A stretch of DNA of 64,000 nt from Polytrichum commune (Eukaryota; Streptophyta; Polytrichopsida; Polytrichales; Polytrichaceae), in NCBI GenBank assembly GCA_950295325.1, contig OX485806.1, positions 41,230,001-41,294,000 of the forward strand. Direction: 5' to 3'. Below, one piece after another: positions 1 through 12,578 of the stretch. The position numbers and the translations under genes are program-made. Below the pieces are notes generated by a model that worked only from the letters and a program-made list of their open reading frames with translations, was not told the origin of the DNA and searched no databases. Position 1 is the first letter of the stretch, and every line of letters begins with the position of its first letter.

Positions 1-210
1 AACACTGGTACATAGCAAACTGTCATTGTCAACACCTATTTACTCAATGTGGAACTATGTGCTGGCCACATGTGGCACCAGTTTGGAGTTATGAAATTCA
101 GTGTTCAATGTATAATGTATTTTGGGTCTTTTGGGGGGACTGGCCCATACATGTCTGCCACATTGGAGGATGATTTGTTCTAGGATTCACCTTTTGTGGT
201 TTACTTGCAG
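1..210. other. Probable intron of the CBS/PB1 gene
   Basis: No coding exon was recognised here. The stretch ends in a good acceptor (ttacttgcag) directly before the first recognised exon, so it is most simply an intron. The exon encoding the start of the protein and its first CBS domain must lie upstream of the window. Confidence 0.6.
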
Positions 211-3200
211 GATGTAGCTACTCGAGTCATAGCAGAGGGATTGAAGCCTGAAGAAACATTGGTTTCAAAAGTGATGACAAGAAATCCCATCTTTGTAATG
301 GCAGAAACATTAGCCGTAGAAGCCTTACAGAAGATGGTACAAGGTGAATACCTCGTTCTCTGCGTAGTGCTGATCTTTAACAGTGTGACTGAAGTTGTAC
401 CTGGCTACCTGTGGCAATATGGTTATCCAGACATTGTTTCAATGATATGTTGACATGGTTTTGGAAGTTAATGTGGAGATTTGCTGTGTGGAGATAATTG
501 TTTTGGGGGTTCTGTATTGTGTCTGGTTTTGGATTATTCTCTCAACCCCAGTGCAGCGGATTGGATCAACCTAGGTTAATTCTCTTTTCAAAATCTATGT
601 AGCTGTATTTCGTGTCACTATTATTCTGGAGATTGGGAGTTTATAACGATTTTACTGTTCATTGGTGACAGGCAAGTTTAGACATTTACCTGTTGTTGAG
701 AATGGGGAGGTGGTTGCACTCTTGGACATTACAAAGTGTCTCTATGATGCTATAGCCCGTATGGAGCGAGCTGCAGAAAAAGGCAATGCCATTGCTGCTG
801 CTGTGGAGAATGTTGAGCGTGAATGGAGCACTAATTCCTCCGGTGGGTGCTTGCTCTGTATCATTCAATCTGATGTCCTCCTTCTGATGGTCTGAAAATG
901 ATGATGAAAGATCCAACCACCGGATGCCCCTTCTATCCTGGGTTGTCAGTGTGGATAGGCAATTTGTGGGTAAAATGCCAGAGATTAAGGATGCTACAGA
1001 ATGACTTGATTGCACATATGTGTTGACATGCTGCAGTGTGGGCTCAGAGGGAAAATTGACTGTTTGTTTGGGCCAGATAAATCAAATTTCATTGAGACAC
1101 TCCGAGAGAAGATGTTCAGGCCAACTCTTGGATCCTTAATTGTGGAAGGGACGAAGTAAGTTCATATTTCCAGTTGGCTATTGTGTGGATTACTACTTTC
1201 AGTGCTTTTTAATGCACAAATATGTAGCAAACTTGGCAGTTGATGTGGTTCAAAGCTTACTCAAAACCTACTGGATGTGGCAGGGTGCCAATGTGTTCAC
1301 CATCTGACACTGTCACCACTGCAACAAAGAGGATGAAGGAACACCGCATGAACTCAGTGATTATTACTTCGCCCAGCAACAAACCAATAGGCATTCTCAC
1401 GTACGTGTATTTTGGATAGATTCACAAAGCAATGTATGACTGCTTCAGGTTGTGATTGGGCTGAATTTTCTTAGTGATTTTTTTCTCCACAGATCATTTT
1501 TTGTTTAAATGTGGGAAGTAGCTTTTGTGCTGTGGAAACCCAGTCAACTTTTGAAGGGCTTTACTAGAAATTGCACTTGTCTCCTGTGTCAATATATTTT
1601 GTGACCTGGAACAGAAAGTTCTGATACTTTCAAGCTGGAGGTAAAATCTCCTTCAGCTACAATTTGTATCTAAGAAGACATTCAGTTGTTTACTGTGGCT
1701 ATGTTGTATGAATGGTTCCAGCTCCAAGGATGTCTTGATGAGAGTCGTTGCACAAAGCCTATCCCCTGAAACAACCACTTTGGACAAGGTATGTGGCCAT
1801 CCATTGCCCAACTCTTCCCTCTTTTTCTATCAGGTAGCAAGTGAGTACACACTAAAATATGCGTCAGACAAGGATGTAGCAGTCTGAGCAACAAGGTGGA
1901 GCTTAGTTTTCTTGGGTTTTGCAGGTGATGACTCCTAATCCTGAGTGTGCCAGTTTAGATACTACACTAGTGGATGCACTCCATACTATGCATGATGGAA
2001 AGTTCCTACATCTTCCTGTTACAGACCGAGGTAAGTAGGACTTTGTGTGCTTCATCTTGGGAGTGCATTCGGGGGCATTTGATGGAATATGTGATTATCC
2101 TGCTTTGAACTATCGTTCATGAACAAATGTTCTGGATATGAATCTCACTTGGGCCATTTTGCAGATGGATATGTGGTGGGCTGTGTGGATGTTCTGCAAC
2201 TTACGCACGGAGCTGTGGCAACGGTGAGAGCCTACCTCTTCTGACTCATGTAGAGCACATGGTTGATAGTTGGATGAAATAACCCTTTTTTGTCAGTTTG
2301 TGGTTCTGACATAGTTGCAAACTTTGCTGTTGTGCTGATTTAGAAATATGTTTCTTTGACTTCAAACTTCCAAATTTGCGATTCCACAAATATTCAGTTG
2401 ATTTTGCACATCATCAGCTGTATGCTATTGAGTTAATAGAAATTGTCGAGTATTACTACGATTTTTGTTCTACTAAGGTGTAGATAATTAGTGGGTTTAT
2501 GTTTTTCACAGGTTGGGGGTAGTGCTGGTGCTGGAGGGGACATGGCCACTACAATGCTGCAGAAGTTCTGGGATTCTGCTATGGCTTTGGAACCACCTGA
2601 AGAGGATGACGACTCTCACAGGCTAGTGAAATCCACTCATGTGTTTCTGGCTATCTCTCGCAATTGTTGTAATTTTGTTCCTGCATTTGTTCTATGAATG
2701 TTTTACTTGTATTTTCAGGATGAAAATTTGGCATGTCCATTGTGCAGTGATATTTCTGCTCGACAATCTGAAGTTTATTCTGAGAGACAACCCAGCTACC
2801 CCTCATTTGGGCTTGGCAATGCATTTGCTTTCAAGTTGAAGATAACTGGACGTGATGGCAAAGAGCGGAACCATAGATTTAACTGTGGTAGGCTTCACTC
2901 TTGATAAACAGAGGTTTGTCAATTATTAAGGGAAATTGTGACCTAGGGGTGCAGTAGCTTCTCAGATTCTTCTTAATTTTTGGTACATGTTGGGTATCGT
3001 CTTTTTTAATATATTACACACTTAAATTGCTATGTATTGTTTGGTGAGCACGTGTCTTGTTTGTAAGAGTTATTGTTTGGACTATCGCAGGTTCTGAGAG
3101 CTTGACAGAGCTTATGTCCATGATAGTGCAACGTGTTGGCGATGACATTGATCGGAAACATCTTCCTCGAATCATGGTATGTTTGCACACATTTTTTGCT

Positions 3201-4267
3201 TTCAAACTTAGAGAAGCTTGGGATTTTGATACATTTCTCTCAAGAGCTCTGTAGTTTCAGATCACTCCATATTATTGCTGCTTTTCATGGACCTATTATG
3301 TGTTGCTAAATGGGTTTGTGGTGGGTTATGCAAATGCAGTATGTTGATGACGAGGGTGATAAAGTGCTACTTGCCACTGATACTGACCTGGTGGCTGCTG
3401 TGAACTTTGCCCGCATCAGTGGCTGGAAGGTGAGTATTATAACTCTTCTCTGTGATTAAAATCTATGTCCTTTTTTTCAATATGTGCTCATAGAAGTGTA
3501 TACTGGTAGACGCGTCTTCAAAAAATGTGCCTTGTTATTTTCGTTCTCCCATTTAGTTAGTTTTGATTATGTAGAGGGGTGACTTAACTTCAAGGAAACT
3601 CTGAGGTCAAGCTGTGTATAGTCCAGATGAGTGCTATGATAGGTGGCTTTGGGAAGAGGCATATTCTTTGAGGTCCCCCTAATGCGGGGTTACATTTTCC
3701 TGTAGAAGCAATACCACAATTTGTGCTAATGGCAACAATTTGAGTCATCTCTTCACTTTGTTTTGAACACTAATAATTTAACCAAACTAGGGATTTGCTC
3801 TTGAAGGATGTAGGTGATGCTGTCTTGTCCGAGTCCGTTCAAGGTGTTTACCTTTGAAAGGATGCAGTATTCTTTGAGGTCCCTCTAATTCTTGTTATAC
3901 ACGTTTTGGGATTACATATAGAATTAGACAAGCTTGAAGTTGAAGCGATACATAATTCAAGCTGGTTGCAATTAGAGATATTTCTTCTCTTCCCTTCCTT
4001 CTGTTTGTTCTGATTATTAGTAATCAAATCCACATTGATTTGATGCAAAATCTTATGGAGATCCTTCTGTTTTTGCAGGCATTGACTCTTCATCTGGAAG
4101 AATGGAAGCCAGCCCCACGAAGAGCAGCTTCGTCAGCACCGAGGGCGTCGAAGGTTGTTCAGGAACCTCAGGAAGGCTGGTCGACAATGCACACGGCTCT
4201 TATAGCTGGCAGTGTAGCTGTAGTTGCGGTTACCATTGTCTTATACTTCCGTCGCTCCAATGCTTAA
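211..4267 (+). CDS. CBS-domain and PB1-domain protein, CBSCBSPB type (5' partial)
   Basis: Twelve exons were rebuilt: 211-343, 672-846, 1048-1155, 1284-1400, 1722-1788, 1925-2030, 2165-2223, 2512-2625, 2719-2887, 3091-3176, 3340-3429 and 4079-4267. They join in frame to 470 codons ending in TAA. The visible protein begins at DVATRVIAEG, the tail of CBS domain 1. It continues with CBS 2 (KVMTRNPIF, GKFRHLPVVENG), CBS 3 (SPSDTVTTA, GILTSKDVLMRV) and CBS 4 (KVMTPNPEC, DGKFLHLPV). A PB1 domain follows (FAFKLKITGRDGK, YVDDEGDKVLLATDTDLVAA). The C-terminus is one hydrophobic helix (ALIAGSVAVVAVTIVLYF) followed by RRSNA, which suggests tail-anchoring in a membrane. CBS pairs usually bind adenosine nucleotides and PB1 mediates protein pairing; the physiological role in plants is unclear. 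The exon 2/3 junction (phase 2, ending at 846) and the exon 8 end (2625) are the least certain. The amino end is missing because the window starts inside the gene. Confidence 0.93.
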
Positions 4268-5496
4268 TTTTTTATTTTGCCTCTGAAGGTGGTTTTATAT
4301 TCTTTGCCTCTGAAGTTTGAGCATTTATTTTATTGAGAGAGGAAGTCTAGCACAGATCCTGTTGCAATGCAACAACAGTAGCAATTTTTGTTGGCTTTCT
4401 CTATAGGGAAGAGACCTGAAAGCAGAATTTATTCAACCATGAATACAGAAACGTGCATTTGACATGTTGTGACATCTCATGGATTGATGTTTATTCCCAA
4501 AGTTACAATATTTTGACACAATAAGTGTTGAAATTGACTTAGGGGGTGTGGATGTTGTTGAGGACATGGTTGATTCCGTGAATCACAATTTGCAAGTGTA
4601 CATTATACAAGTTGGGGTGGACAATCTTTGTGGTTGCATTCACACTGATGTAAGCTCCTTGCAGTGGACCATAGCTTGTGGGCAATTGTTGATTTGACCA
4701 GGTCGTGAGAGTGGTGGGCAAGCCTGTCACAAGAGTAAACTTGCACAATTGTAAGGTAAACATGGTCTTTAAGTGGTTACTAAATTCTACATAAAACATG
4801 ATTAGTATAGTGACATGATTAACCATTTTTTTTCATAATTTTTGGAGCTCATATGAGTACCATATATGACAATTATCTGAATGTTGATAGAGGTCCCCTC
4901 AATTATGTGTACTATTTGAACTCAGGATGAACCATACTAGGTTTCATGATATACTCTAAAAATGTTTCATGTCAGTTCTGGGATCCACTATGGCACCTGA
5001 AACCTTCATGGTCCTTATGCGGACCCCTACAAAATGCACCCATTATCAGCATGTTTTGAAAATGTCACTTAGAAGATCAAATAACCTAATTGGATTGTGA
5101 CATCACTTGCATACCTGATATTTTGATATTTGAGGGTGACGGATTTAGAGGCACTTATGTGACTATGATGGGTAAGTATACTTTTTAGCTTCACAATTTT
5201 TTGTTTTTTGTTTTTTAAATCAAATGGAGATTTTTATTGATAAGTTTTAACATTTTATAAAAACTTACTACGGGTTCAAACATTTTTTGTTTCTGTAATT
5301 CAATCTTTGCATAGATTACGTTCAATTGCTTAATGTGCTAGACATGGATATAGGTGCATCAACCATAGGTGTTTTGATTATGATGATTACAAAATTAGGC
5401 ATGAGGCTTGCTTGTCATGACATCATTTGCATTGTAGTTGTCTCTTAGAACATGCAGTTGATGAATGTGGAGTTAATGTGCAAAAATTCTTGTTGG
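4268..5496. other. Intergenic spacer with an F1 MITE fragment
   Basis: The presumed 3' UTR of the CBS/PB1 gene is followed by AT-rich spacer. Around 4800-4955 a degraded F1 fragment is visible, with the family motifs ttttggagctcatatgag and aggtcccctcaattatgtg. A 95-codon open frame on the minus strand (4539-4826) matches nothing I recognise and I do not call it a gene. Confidence 0.5.
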
Positions 5497-5763
5497 TGTT
5501 AAGACAATGCAGTCTAACTATATTGGATAGACATGAGACAAAGAGTGAATGAGATGAATGCTTTGAATACCCCCTTAAGAGGGGAGAGAGACGTATACTT
5601 TTATGTAGGAAAACACATAGATCAAAATCATGTGGATATGTGCAAAGCCGTTAGGCGGCGCAATCTTCTGTCCATTCTAGTATCAGCCTATCTAATTTCT
5701 ATTATTTAGTTGATTATATCCTGGACCTTCTACACGTGAGAGGTAGTACAAAGGTCACAATCA
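5497..5763 (-). repeat. 3' LTR of the copia element
   Basis: Begins TGTTAAGACAATGCA and ends CAATCA, the TG...CA ends expected of an LTR. It aligns almost base for base with 10402-10667. In the minus-strand orientation of the element this is the 3' copy. Confidence 0.9.
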
Positions 5764-5787
5764 ATATACTTTAACATTCCTCCTCGA
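5764..5787 (-). other. Polypurine tract of the copia element
   Basis: On the minus strand CGAGGAGGAATGTTAA sits just inside the 3' LTR, the position where plus-strand DNA synthesis is primed in LTR retrotransposons. The tract is purine-rich but not perfect. Confidence 0.6.
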
Positions 5788-5889
5788 CCTATGAGGACTA
5801 TCTCGTTAAAAATTTCATTATGTAAAAACCAACAATGAAGAAAAGAGTGTAGCCTAGGGAGAAGTCAACTCATGTAGAGTTTTCATTCA

Positions 5890-6478
5890 TTTGGTTGACG
5901 CACGTTGCGTTATCTTTGAAGATGACTATTGGTTTGATCTGGATCTTCATCTTACATTGTTTGACTAAGATACTTTGCATCATTTGTAATTATAATGCTT
6001 CTCTTGAAGCTTCATGGAAAGCTAGCAGTTCGGCATGGTTTGTTGAAGTAGCGGTCACAGTCTGTTTAACCGATTTCCATAAAATTGGTGCTCCATTCTT
6101 GAGGAATATATACCCCGTTTGTGACTATCCTAATAACTAGTCGATCTTAAATCCAGAATTTGCGTAACATGTACGTTCGTTCGTCGCACTCCTTATGTAG
6201 AAGAGTCTGAGGTCTTCCGTGCCTCATACGTAGCGCAACAAATGCTTGATTCCGTTCAAATATTGAGCTGTCAGTTTCTGGCTATGTCTTGCGAGGATAT
6301 TAGTCGCAAATGCTATGTCAGGTCTTGTGTGAGTGGTTAAATAAGTAAAGGCTCCAATCACGGTGAGGTACATCTGCTTGTCTATTATCTCCTCCTTCTC
6401 CGAACAAGGTTGATAAGGATCGGCGTTTGTGCGATTGCGTCCTATTATTGGTGTAGCAAGGGCATGCACTTGGTCCAT
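5890..6478 (-). pseudogene. Copia RNase H and C-terminal RT remnant
   Basis: The frame at 6224-6478 carries the region that links copia reverse transcriptase to RNase H (YLTVIGAFTYLTTHTRPDIA, then GIKHLLRYV). Further along the minus strand, near 5950-5895, VIFKDNATCVNQM matches the RNase H segment that usually reads EDNxACxxQM. Stops separate the two pieces. Confidence 0.8.
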
Positions 6479-6549
6479 TTGAAAATGTTGTAAGAGCTTA
6501 TAGGTGTAAGCTTGCTTATGAAGGAGAATGTTGTCTGAAAAATGCTAAG

Positions 6550-7200
6550 CTATAGACCGAGACAAAAATATGTCTTCCCGAGTAACTTCATATTTAATTG
6601 GGTTGTTGGCAACTTCTCGGTGTGCTTACACAATGATGATGTTCCAATCAAATTTAAGTCGTCAACATATACAACAACAATTACATATCCGTCAACTTGG
6701 GATAGGGTAAAAATACAAGGTAATGCAGGGTTGTCTAAAAATCCATGTGAGATTAAGAAATCTTTAAGATGATAATACCACATGTGGCCAGCTTGTTTGA
6801 GGCCATATAGTGTCTTACTGATCTTTAGACCAATAAACTTCCCAGGTGAAGGAGTTTGAACATTAGGAAGAAAAAACCAAGAGGTGGAAAGATGTAGAGC
6901 GGGATATCCAAGGTCCCGTATAGATAGGCATTGACTACATCCATCAAGTAGATATCAAAAGATAAGTGAACTGCTACGGCTAGCAAATATCTGAAAGAAA
7001 TAGTATCCAAAATTGGGGAATAGGTTTGGTCAAAATCTATATCTGGACGTTGAGAAAAACTTTAGGTGACGAGGCGTACCTTAAACCGGATGAGGATGCC
7101 ATGCTCGTCAAATTTCCTGGAAAATATTAGTTTGTAGCCAATACGAGGTTTTGTAACCTGGGTAGAAAGTTCACCAAATACCTGATGTTTTCGCAGTGAA
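6550..7200 (-). pseudogene. Copia reverse transcriptase remnant
   Basis: Residues VYVDDLNLIGTS at 6550-6783 hold the YVDD catalytic box. The frame at 6825-7010 holds DVVNAYLYGTLD, corresponding to the usual DVKxAFLxGxL segment of copia RT. Stops and a frameshift separate the pieces, although the catalytic aspartates survive. Confidence 0.88.
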
Positions 7201-7829
7201 ACATATTCGACTTCAAGGGCAGTGCGCCACTATGGCAGTCAGGGGATAATTTGGCATTGTTGATAGAGGTCGGCTCAGAGGTGATCTCAGTAGCGAAAAT
7301 GAGGGGAGCCCGGTGAATGCTTGATGAATTTTGGAATGTAGGGAGGAATTAGGTACAAGGTGTTTCTGAGGAAGGTTATTTTTAATACTAGGTAAGGGGT
7401 TTTTGAGGATACGGGATCCCGAGTAAAATCCGTCAGAAAGTTGGTCTGCCAAGTCCCGAAGATTAAGTATTTTGGTTACTTTGGTATCAATGAGGGAGGT
7501 ACATGGATTGGGGTTAAGGGTTAAGGTCTCGGGGGCTTTAAATGTAAGGGTTGTAGGTAAAGGGGAAGGGGTAGAGGGTAGTTTAGAAAAAATACTTTCA
7601 ACAAACTTACAGTTTGTAAAATGGGCTTTTAGGATAGTGCTGGTAGCGGGAATCGTATAGCGGATAATGCTAGGAGAGTCATATCCTAAGTAAATTGTTT
7701 CCTATCAATGGGGTCCTATGATTTTTTGCTGAAGTTCGGGGACATGTATCCATACTTGACATCCAAAGACTCGTATCTAGGATACATTGGATGGTCCTCT
7801 GGCCAGAAGCTCAAAGGGTGTTTGATGGT

Positions 7830-8300
7830 TTAAAAGGGTGGGTCTAAGGTATAAAAGAGCTGCAACGTGCAGAATGGTATGACCCCAAAAGGAATCAAAG
7901 AATTTAGCTTAGAGGAGAAGGGTCGGTCAACTAGTTGAATTTTTTTTATAAAACCTTCGGCTAAACCATTTTGAGAATGTTCGTAGGGAGCAGAAAAAAT
8001 GAGGGTTATACCTATAGCGGTACAATAATCCTCAAATACATGGGATCGAAACTCTAAGGCGTTATCCATGTGCAAAAACTTAACAGGGTGGTTTGGGAAA
8101 TTGTTTTTATATCGTAACATAATTGCTAAGATTCAGGGAAATACAAGGTTTCGGGTAGGTAATAGAACTACTTCTAGGTGGCTCCCTGATGCATGTACGA
8201 GTACAAGGAAGTAACGGAATAAATTTGAAGCAGGGTTGATCGACCCACAGATGTCGCCTTGAAGTCGGTGTAGGGGCAACGGGAGTTTGGTGGGGAGCTG
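7830..8300 (-). pseudogene. Copia integrase core remnant
   Basis: The frame at 7830-8120 contains FLHMDNALEFRS (second catalytic Asp) and SQNGLAEGFIKK (catalytic Glu region) in the spacing of the retroviral-type integrase core. The upstream part of the core, about 8110-8300, is in another frame. Confidence 0.85.
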
Positions 8301-8303
8301 CCA

Positions 8304-8660
8304 TTACGATGGTCTTTTGATCATTTTCTCTTGGATGCAGGCTTCACATAATGTTGTCTTGTTGACATCAGCTGTAACAAGGTTGTGATCAGCCAGTAGG
8401 GGTAACATCCGTCTAAAAATTGTAGTGTCAAGGTGTCCGAGCATTTTGTGCCATATATATGAGAGGGTAGACGCTGTCAGATGTAGGTCATATATTTCTT
8501 TCCGGGCTAGGTTGCGGGTTCTCATACCGGGACCTCTCTCTCGTGCAGCCAGGCGAATTTCTTCTTTGTCCCAAAGAAAATGGCTAATTGCTTTGATAAC
8601 ACTCTCATATAGACCGTCTACTCCCGCATATGCGGTGACAAAGAAGTTCCACCCTTGCAT
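8304..8660 (-). pseudogene. Copia GAG-pre-integrase zinc region
   Basis: HKMLGHLDTTIFRRML and CEACIQEKM give the His and Cys pairs of the pre-integrase HHCC zinc domain. The frame runs 118 codons and joins the integrase remnant downstream after a stop. A protease DSGA box was not found with confidence between here and gag. Confidence 0.83.
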
Positions 8661-9113
8661 GAGTTCTAGCGCCTCTACATATTTCTCTAGCGCAATAGAG
8701 ATGTGGATTTAGTTAGCCCTTAGGTCCCGGTAGCTGATCCAGCACCGGGAGGCATCAGAGGCATACATAGCCTCCCTGCAAATTATGAGAAGGTTTATGG
8801 GCAATAGAATTGTTGCCTCCCCCTCTCTGAATATTAGAGTCCTTCAATGAGCTATAGTGGTAACACGACAAGTTTTTCATTTTGTAGTGTCAGTTGCAAA
8901 ACATTAAAATTTTATATTCTTTAAAATTGTTTGAGTTGAGGCGTTGTCTAAGACAACGACCTCTGAACTCTAGGTCATTGGAGTTACTAGGACCATAAAA
9001 TTTCGGACGTCAATATTGGACGGAGAAGAAATAAAGACGGCATGTGATTCTCTATTCTGATTTCTGAATTTCTGTAATTCTTTGTACATTTCAACTATGT
9101 AAGTTGAAGCTCA

Positions 9114-10001
9114 GTAGTCTTGAGCAAAGTGGCCTTGTCGGCCACACTTATAACTAGTAGACAAAGACGAAGATGACTGTCTTTGTGGAAAATACTTCCA
9201 TGGTACATACCTAGGTTTTTGCTCTAGGGGCACAAACCTGGACTGTTTGAAAGGAAGTCAGCCCTTGAGTTTTTGAGTTGAACGGCGTGGAGCCTCGGAA
9301 AGATAAGCGGCACGTGGGGAAAAAGAAATGGTGGTATGAATCTCGTGGGTGGATCTAGATTCGGCGTTCTTAGGTAAAATTTGCTGGTGTTTTTCTACTA
9401 AGAGCAGGTGTGACATTAGTTGACTATGTTTTTTGAACTTCATATTATGATACTGTTGTGAAAGAATAGCAGTGGCAGGGGGAAAAGTTAAGAGAGTATT
9501 ATCAATCAATTGGGATTCGGTGATCTGTTTCCCACAAAATTGGAGTTGTGCGGTGATGTAATGCAACTCAGAGTCAAATGATAAGAAGTCGGGAAAGTCC
9601 AGCACCTGCAAGTTAATCCAGTCGTTCCTAGCTTGTGGAAGGAAAATTGTTTGTTTGTGATGGAACCTTGCATGTAATTTAGCCTAAAACTCAACATGGT
9701 TTTCGACTTGGATATATTGTTGTCGAAGGAAGGGGTCAAGGTGCCGGCGAAGAATTAGTAGAGCCTGCCATTTCAAGACGTCAAGGAGTCCTTCAATAGT
9801 GTCAGCAGAGAAAAAAACAGCTAAGTCTTCAGCGGTCATGTTTGTTTTTGTGTCATTGAGCCACTTCAAGAAGTTGGCTTTGTTTGCGCTAAGTGGGTTA
9901 AATAGAAGCAGTTGAAGATGCGTATTAGGTGGAGGTTTATGGGTTGTCATGGCAATAACTTTATATGTACAAGAAGAAGACTCTGATTTATGATGGGTCA
10001 T
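9114..10001 (-). pseudogene. Copia gag remnant with a damaged zinc knuckle
   Basis: Two overlapping frames (9684-10001 and 9258-9611) resemble plant copia gag; KANFLKWLND and HYITAQLQFCGKQITESQ are typical of the UBN2-type capsid region. At 9155-9114 the nucleocapsid knuckle is still readable as SYKCGRQGHFAQDY. The first Cys has become Ser (AGT) and the last Cys has become Tyr (TAC), each one base from a Cys codon. Confidence 0.85.
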
Positions 10002-10401
10002 TGTAAGAGAGAGAAAAGAAGTCTAGTTCCCGAAAGCATGAATTTGAATAGCAATTCTACAGCAATCAATACAAGAATGCAGCAGATAAGTAAATATCAA
10101 TAAGAAAATGTAATTTAAAAATGAAGATATATAATATGTTGTAATGATGTATCTATAAGCATGTGATGTGGTTGCAGAGGCAGAAAATTTCTTGAGAGCA
10201 GAAGAAAAAATGAACTAAGGAATGCATCTATAGAACGTATATACTATAATGAGGCAAGGGGGGGGGGCAGCTAGCTGAGGAAGGTGCCTCAAGATAAGGT
10301 TTCAGGGTTAAAAAAAAAAACCCTCAAATTTTGAACCGTCAAATAATGCATAAAGGTTTTACAAACAAGTGTATGTAATAGAGCAATAATACATGATAGC
10401 G
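10002..10401 (-). other. Copia 5' leader with a degenerate primer-binding site
   Basis: This is the non-coding leader between gag and the 5' LTR. Beside the LTR the minus strand reads CGCTATCATG, which keeps only the TATCA core of the initiator-Met-tRNA primer site common in plant copia elements. The leader also carries a G10 tract at 10258-10267. Confidence 0.5.
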
Positions 10402-10667
10402 TGTGAAGACAATGCAATCTAACTATATTGGATAGACATGAGACAAAGAGTGAATGAGATGAATGCTCTAAATACCCCCTTGAGAGGGGATAAAGACGTA
10501 CATTTTTATATAGGGAAACACATAGATCAAATCATAAGGATATGTGCAAAGCCGTTAGGCGGCGTAGTCTTCTATCCATTATAGTATCAGCATGTATAAT
10601 CTGTATTATCTAGTTGATTATACCCTAGACTTTCTACACGTGAGAGGTAGTACAAAGGTCGCAATCA
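10402..10667 (-). repeat. 5' LTR of the copia element
   Basis: Begins TGTGAAGACAATGCA and ends CAATCA, pairing with 5497-5763. It is the promoter-bearing copy given the minus-strand coding direction. Confidence 0.9.
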
Positions 10668-10746
10668 GTCTTCTCTGACAATTGGAGGGGAGGAATATGA
10701 TGACAATAGTTTAAAGCTTTTGGCCGAGGAAGTCATAGGTTTGTAA

Positions 10747-11024
10747 GGATTTGTCTAAATACCCCCATCAAGCGTGGCTCGGAGGCCATGTTCGGGAGGG
10801 GGTGGCAGGGTTGGGGTAAAATATGCCCCCTATTTTTTTAATTGGGTGGGGCCTTACTTGATCTCATAGGGGGCTTCCTAGAGTAATTTGGGGCCGCATG
10901 ACCCAAATTTAGCAAAAAAAACCAAAAAAAATCTCCAAGGGGCCAAAATGGGGAGGGCCAGAAAAATGAACCCCACCGAACCTGGCCTCCGAGCCACGCT
11001 CGATGGGGGTATTTAGACCCACCC
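10747..11024. mobile_element. Mutator-type MITE, 278 bp
   Basis: The ends are inverted repeats of about 50 bp sharing GTCTAAATACCCCCATC and GCGTGGCTCGGAGGCCA with few mismatches. The element is flanked on both sides by GGTTTGTAA (10738-10746 and 11025-11033). A 9-bp target duplication with long terminal repeats is characteristic of Mutator-like elements. The interior is GC-rich with no coding capacity. It lies 80 bp from the copia 5' LTR. Confidence 0.82.
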
Positions 11025-11167
11025 GGTTTGTAAGAGTCCGAGTGCTTCAAAGTAATAAGAATTGTTTATAAGGAAGTTGAATGTCGTTGCGAGTTGGCCA
11101 GTTGCCAACGACATGTCTAACAAAGAAAATGAGACACATGAGCTTGTTAACGCAACCCTACTAGTTC

Positions 11168-11505
11168 GCTTGAGGTAGGTGGATCTTAAATGGTATTTTT
11201 TCCAACTAGTTGACTTCTCATAGGATGTGGAATACACGGTTAGCACAAGATGGTTAGTAGATCCAAATCAAGGCCATAGCCACTTTTCTCAAAACATTCG
11301 GAGTTTGCATGAATATTTTATTCATTACAAAAGTGCATAAGATTCTTGTGTTTGTGAAATGGATCCATCCAATTATGTGGACTATCGGCTCTCGAACGGA
11401 TATCATACTATGAGCCCATAGTCCACTTTCTAATAAACACATGTTTTTTTGGCATTTGTTCTTGGATCCCAACTAACCATACACCACTCAAATTTAGGTG
11501 TTCAA
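11168..11505 (+). repeat. F1 MITE copy
   Basis: Starts AGGTAGGTGGATCTTAAATGG and ends ctcaaatttaggtgttcaat. It shares internal blocks with the copies at 14258 and 56625, for example 'ggatccatccaattatgtggactat' near 11360-11385. Confidence 0.7.
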
Positions 11506-11517
11506 TGAAGAGAAGTA

Positions 11518-11832
11518 CAATGTAACCTCTCTAATATCATGTATGTGGCGACCAAAGAGCACATAATATCGGGGTATGTACATAAATGTGTGGTCATAGA
11601 GAATTAGAGTAGCGTGACACAAAGTCAACATTGCAATAATGACAATGTGATGCGTGCAAGCGTGTGGTTTGAACTCTTTGGTGGATTATTTTAATGTCAA
11701 GATCCATCATATGTGATAGGGAAATGTGACAACAAGAAAGAAAGTTTAAACTATGCACACCCATTCCCTAGAGTTTTGGGATATGAGAGAGGGAGTGACA
11801 TTAGAGGGGTTGACATTACAGAGGTTAGGATG
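11518..11832. mobile_element. Pogo/Emigrant-like MITE, 315 bp
   Basis: The left end reads CAATGTAACCTCTCTAATAT and the reverse complement of the right end reads CATCCTAACCTCTGTAATGT. TA flanks both sides (11516-11517 and 11833-11834). The ACCTCTnTAAT core and TA duplication match plant pogo-like MITEs such as Emigrant, whose ends read CAGTnnAACCTCTATAAATT. Confidence 0.7.
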
Positions 11833-11834
11833 TA

Positions 11835-12578
11835 ACCGAATTGAGCACGTCAACCTTATAATCTATTTCAAAATGTAGTACTACGTAGTCTCCAATCTTT
11901 CTTCCAATTGTATCTACTTGAGACCATTGTATCTACTTGAGGCCACAAGACTTCATGGCTCTAGAGTATCAACCTTTCTGACATCATCTTGATGTATTTA
12001 TAATCTTATAAACCTTTTAGCTTCCTATGCTTTAATTCAATTCATTTACACTAATTCGATTCATTTACACAAACAAATTAATGTGGATAAAATGTATTAC
12101 TAAGTTTGTTAAGAACAATATGGAAACGGTTCCCCCCCCCCCTCCCCCCCATTGTCAAATTCAACAATGGAATGCAAAGCATCGCAAGAGCCTAAAAACG
12201 AAAGAAATGGGAAGGCTCCTCTCTTCAAGCTCTCTCAATCTTTGAACTGTGAATTTTTATTTCAATGTGAGTGGGCCTTAGTCAAATACATGTCAAATTA
12301 CTAACAAGAGTGATCAATGAAGGTTGTCATTGCATTACTAGTTAATGAAGTGTGTTCCATTACCATGATTTCAAATTTAGTTTGAAGCAATGGAATTCCA
12401 ATATTTAGAGTCTTTATCCTCGGATCTATTGCTAGGCCCATGAACACAAGGCATTAGATGAAGAAGAAGAAGAAGAAGACAATCTACCAACCAAAAGGCA
12501 TGTGTATGATACAGAAAGTGTTCACTTCATTTGGAGGATTCTTAAATTTGACAAGGGACCTAAACATAAAATTAGATT
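11835..12578. other. Spacer with a C-tract and GAA microsatellite
   Basis: No gene was seen. It holds C11-T-C7 at 12132-12150 and a short GAA repeat at about 12460-12479. The remainder is AT-rich unique-looking DNA. Confidence 0.6.

Larger units (their letters stand above)
5497..10667 (-). mobile_element. Ty1/copia LTR retrotransposon, degraded, about 5.2 kb
   Basis: Two LTRs of about 267 bp bound an interior that reads on the minus strand in copia order: gag (10001 to about 9258), CCHC knuckle (9155-9114), GAG-pre-integrase zinc region, integrase, reverse transcriptase, RNase H. The integrase-before-RT order and the YVDD box identify Ty1/copia. Every domain lies in a separate short frame broken by stops and frameshifts, so the element cannot encode its own proteins. 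By eye the LTRs differ at about 28 of 267 positions, roughly 10 percent, so the insertion is not recent. No 5-bp target duplication is obvious: the flanks read gttgg and gtctt. No second copy of the element is in the window. Confidence 0.93.
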